From: Acanthaster planci
Lineage: Eukaryota > Echinodermata > Asteroidea > Valvatida > Acanthasteridae
Assembly: GCF_001949145.1 (NCBI RefSeq)
Contig: NW_019091529.1
Location: 839,214-903,213 of the forward strand
Reading direction: 5' to 3'
DNA length: 64,000 nt
In this document: positions 60,231-64,000 of the stretch, in pieces
Layout of the letters: each line of letters opens with the position of its first letter
Position numbering within the stretch: position 1 is the first letter of the stretch
Made by a program: the position numbers and the translations under genes
The notes under the pieces: generated by a model
What the model saw: the letters and a program-made list of their open reading frames with translations, nothing else
What the model was told of the DNA's origin: nothing
The model's database searches: none

Positions 60231-61046
60231 GGCATTAATTGCACGGATCACCTTTGTAGCACATGCAGAATCTGCTTTTTTGTGACTTTCTGAGAAGAAT
60301 TCACCGCGTTTATGTCCCCGACGCCTTGAATTGCAGATGTGGTGCCCACATTCCAAGGATAACCAGTATGTATACATGCACATGTACATGCACACTGAGC
60401 ATCTGCCTGTGCACCACGCATAGAATGTTCAGGTTGACCACGTCACTGCGGCAGCCATGCATAATTCAAGACACGATCAGCATAACGATTGCGTTCATCC
60501 CGGGGCTGCTACATTCAATGTTCTTGCCGTGAGTGAACTTCAATGCGGTTGCCGCAGTTCCTAGCAACAGGGCGTAAAAGCGGTGACCGCATGCGGTTAA
60601 ACTGTGGTGACCTTTTGGACAAGCTCCCTAAACCATTAGCATCAAGGTGATCTATTAATGTGCTTAAGAAGGGCACAATTTCGTGCCAAAGGTTTTTTAA
60701 ACATGAAGTTATTTTACTTCACATCGCATTTGCGTGAAGTACAACTCAATATTCACGTAAAGGTAGAGTAATGGACCGTAATACAGGTTGTTTTAATGCC
60801 AGGTTCACACCAATAATGATGCCGTAAAGCATTTGCTGCTATAAAATTCGCCAGAGGGCAAACATGTTAAACATTTGCTAACTCTCAAATAATCAGCGCG
60901 AACGTGAACGTTTTTGTCCTTTTTTTTTACGTAAGTTGGTGCCGAATTCGTGCTGCAAATTTTCAAATTACACACCTGCTTCACAGAGTCCGCAGCTGAT
61001 AATGCTTCTTGAGGTCAAAACAGCATTTCAACATTTTAAATCTGTG
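60231..61046. other. No gene recognised
   Basis: A short CpG-bearing patch at 60300-60600. No domain seen. Confidence 0.4.
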
Positions 61047-61205
61047 GAAAGAACGTAATATGTGGATGTTTCTGTGAGTCGATCATTTTATTCCAACATC
61101 ATCATATCCATGGAAAGAGCGCAATATGTAAATGTATCTTCTATTCGATCATGTTTTCCAACATCATTCCGTCTGCGGAAAGAATGCAGTATGTAAATAT
61201 GTCTC
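61047..61205. repeat. Tandem repeat, about 66 bp, 2.4 copies
   Basis: Units begin GGAAAGAACGTAATATGT, GGAAAGAGCGCAATATGTAA and GGAAAGAATGCAGTATGTAA, starting near 61046, 61112 and 61177. Confidence 0.75.
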
Positions 61206-63391
61206 TTTGTCTTGTGACATACATGTAGTTTCTCTGCAACAATAGTGCCCACCCAGGCCAGCTACTTCTTGCGTGCTCAAGTGCGCACGGGCGTGCAGTT
61301 CACCAACTTTCCGGCCCCTTAGCAATGACAGACTGTCACCCCAGGACTTAAGACAGACAAAAAAGGAGGAAAGATGAGTGGAGTCTCTGAATCCTTGGCA
61401 AAGAGGTGTACGGAGGTTGTGGGTTGCCCAAGTACCACAACCTCCCTCTTGGCCAAGCTGCTCTAGCCAAGAGGGATGCAAAACATAAGGTCTTGTCTGT
61501 GACTGGGCTGCAGGAGCTGCCAGAATGAAGAAAGAGTTTGCCCCAAACCGCCTTAAGGGGCTCCCCTCCTGACTCCTCTAACCTTGGTCTTTCCCAAGAT
61601 TACCCACAAGGCAGTGGGACCAAATTACCCATGGCTTGGGATTTGTGGTCAGAGTTTCCCTTCTAGGTGGGTTGCCTCCCATGGCTGTTGAGCCCTGCTC
61701 ACCCAGAGCTGTTGGCTTTGAGGTGCCAGAGACTTGTCTGTCACACCTCTGCTCTCAGTTTCAAACAAGGGCTGGCACAATAAGCCAAGCAGTAAGGGTT
61801 TGGTTAGGAGAGGCTTTTGGAGATGCTAACCTAATGGGGTCTTTTAGAAAATGGGAGGTGGCTCAATTCTTCTCACTGCCCCAGTCATCCTAACCCTTTG
61901 GCCCCCAGTCTCTACATAAACATACTGAAAAATAACAGCTTTCTGTGGCCAGTAACTAGAGCAAGTACAGGATGGACAGTCTTGATGCCTACTAATGACT
62001 CTAAATCCTCATCTTTAGCAGCTTTTCATCACTGACACTTGGTCCTTTATTCACATACCTTGTCACAGGTTTCTCCCCTTCCTGCAAAGATGCCTTGGCG
62101 ATTTGATGTGAAATACCAAATTTCCTGAAGTTCTTGTATTTGTGGTTCTTATTCATCAGCAGATATTCGAGCACATACAGTTTGCGTTCATGGGTTATCA
62201 AAGTGTACATGCATGACAAGTGTACCTACAGCAAATGACCTTTGCAAGGCCTTGTGGAGCTACAAGTAAAATCCAAACTTACATTGTTCATTGCAAGTAC
62301 CAATCAAGCACTTTTATAGCTCAGTGTGTGCTTATAGCAAGTAGTGTCAAGAAGTGCACATGGATAGGGGACCAGTCAAGCTTGACAGTGTCATTTTGGC
62401 TGGATAAGAAAGCAGTGAGTGCCAGTGGCCTGATACCCTGTGTTAAATATCTTGGTTTTCAACAAACCAAGCTGGAAATGTCAGTGAAGGACAGGTTTAA
62501 AAATAAAAATTACAAAAAAAAATTAAATCCACTTCCGTGAGTTTTCTGAATGGCAGTCAAAGGATATGCCTAAAAGAATTTAGTATATTTTTTTAGCTTC
62601 TCCTAAGGCAGGAACAAGGACCAGGGAATACAAAAGTCTGATCTTTTAACATTCAACAAAAGATTACCTCAGCTGTCCACATAGACATGCACATATGTCA
62701 AATGAAGATACATTTTATCACATCAGATGAGCTTTGAAGCTTTTCATGGTGAAGACAGCAAATTAGTCGTAGAGATTTACGGTAGCACCATGCTACACAC
62801 CTCACCGCCTCCAGACACAATATAAGCAGCTTCCACATTGGAACCTCTACAATCTCTTGACAATGGACAGAGCATACACATGTACTCTCCTAAACATTGA
62901 GTATCCTCCGGTTCTTTTCAGAACCACACACTCTTGTAAAAGAGATACCCTTGCATAGTGCTACCACAAACCTCTGTAACTAATTTTATCACATCCCCGC
63001 GCTTAAAAACTGTTCCGTGTTGGTGCATCAAAAAGGTGCACATCTGATTGTTTCAACAGAGTTAAAGCTTAAAAAAAATCAAGTGTACATTCATATTTAA
63101 ATTTCTTTTCCAGTCAAAAATAAATAAAAAGCTTTTAAGAAAATATGTTGCACGCAGCAAAGGGCATATCTTAAAGACCAACTCCAATGGTTTTAAAAGT
63201 TTTGACAATAAACTCCTATTGTGTTTAGCAGGAATTACATGTACATGTAATCAGACATTACCAAATCATGTCTGTAGTGCATCTGTATTTTTGGTACTTT
63301 TGAATGGTGTCTTTGAGTTTTATGAAAAATTTCCACAATCTGGCCATTGTTTGTGTTTGAGTTTGTGCTCCTTTTTTCATCATTTACAATA
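61206..63391. other. No gene recognised (2.2 kb)
   Basis: Open frames at 61164-61481 (minus), 61636-61893 and 62220-62540 show no domain. The SETDB1 catalytic SET half was looked for here and not found. Confidence 0.4.
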
Positions 63392-63490
63392 ATGCCAAAA
63401 TGGTCTGTCATTGGTGGATGTACTAGAAATGCTGCCAAAGAACCGGGATTGAAATTCTTCAAGTTTCCTAAGAATGAGAACATTCTTCAA
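63392..63490 (+). CDS. Partial THAP-type zinc-finger sequence
   Basis: An ATG at 63392 opens MPKWSVIGGCTRNAAKEPGL then KFFKFPKNENIL. Position two onward fits THAP domains (MPxxCxxxGCxN....G..FF.FP). The first zinc Cys (fifth residue) is Ser here. The later C..H pair and the W and P core residues are not evident; a possible donor follows CAA at 63490. It could be the first exon of a THAP gene or transposase, or a relic. Confidence 0.45.
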
Positions 63491-64000
63491 GTTGGTCCTG
63501 TCGTCGGCAGCAATGCTCGCTATGCAAGCTGCGCGCGCACTGTGGTATTTCCTCTCCACGGTAATACATCACCAAAATCAACATTCATTAGATGCTTGTG
63601 ACGACATATCCATTTTTACAAAACCAGACTGGACTCACAGGAAAAATGGGTACAAAAACTGTTTTATTAACACCAAAACATGTACTGCAAGAGAGATACT
63701 CATATGTGCCATTTTTGTTATTCTTGGCTCTTCTGAATAGGTTTCGATATGAGAAAAGTTAGCATTGTTCAAGTTAGATTTTAATGCATTGAATATGTGC
63801 GCCGGTGAAGTTCAGTTATGTTTTTGGACAATCATTTTATGATGAGATAAAAGATGCCTGATTGTGTAGTATCATTCCAATTGCTTTTATACCATTTAAA
63901 TTAAACTTGGTAGGAATGTCGCAGATGTATGTTTAAATGTTATAACAATTTAAACATATAATAAAACTGTTGATTAGAGCATTTAGTTCTCATTATAACA
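63491..64000. other. No gene recognised
   Basis: AT-rich to the right edge. Confidence 0.4.

Noticed and set aside
61164-61481. Minus-strand 105-residue open frame
   Set aside because: It overlaps a tandem repeat and has no motif or splice context.
1-64000. CRISPR arrays, operons or prokaryotic ribosome-binding sites
   Set aside because: None seen; introns and eukaryotic transposons show this is animal DNA.

Overview
This is eukaryotic genomic DNA, AT-rich and intron-dense. It has no bacterial-type gene packing, long introns with GT..AG (once GC..AG) boundaries, and many transposable-element relics: DIRS retrotransposons, piggyBac-like TTAA-flanked MITEs, hAT, Harbinger, a LINE and a tRNA-derived SINE. 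With abundant ACATGT-type simple sequence, this suggests a marine invertebrate (echinoderm, hemichordate, amphioxus or lophotrochozoan). I cannot name the species. There is one N at 37328.

The main resident is a plus-strand, many-exon gene reaching past the right edge. From 40656 to 57576 the exons encode an unmistakable SETDB1-type histone H3K9 methyltransferase: MBD, a nine-cysteine pre-SET, and the first half of a bifurcated SET with its acidic insert. All joins agree in codon phase, including a 28-nt microexon and one GC-AG intron. The catalytic C-terminal half of SET was not found and should lie beyond 64000.

Upstream on the same strand, five exons (about 5301-16840) encode a Crypton-type tyrosine-recombinase domain that has lost its catalytic His and Tyr. 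Further candidate exons (19202, 28128, 31991, 32171, 33239) link it to the MBD exon with correct codon phase throughout, and no Tudor exons were seen. The window may therefore encode a Crypton recombinase-SETDB1 fusion. Two adjacent genes remain the main alternative.

The left edge (1-3610, minus strand) holds decayed or single-copy relics: a family with a DEAHEM motif and a Cys-rich N-terminus, a proline/threonine-rich minisatellite open in three frames, and an SGNH-hydrolase exon with one frameshift.

The introns are filled with mobile DNA: seven copies of one TTAA-flanked MITE and one of another; a DIRS element split by a hAT MITE with an 8-bp target duplication; two head-to-tail DIRS elements with inverted terminal repeats and internal complementary regions inside one SETDB1 intron; a third DIRS relic; two tandem copies of a TGACGTCA-bearing repeat; a 105-bp tandem array; and Harbinger, LINE, SINE and THAP fragments. 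If the fusion is real, a transposon-derived domain would be joined to an enzyme family that silences transposons. That is inference and needs transcript evidence.
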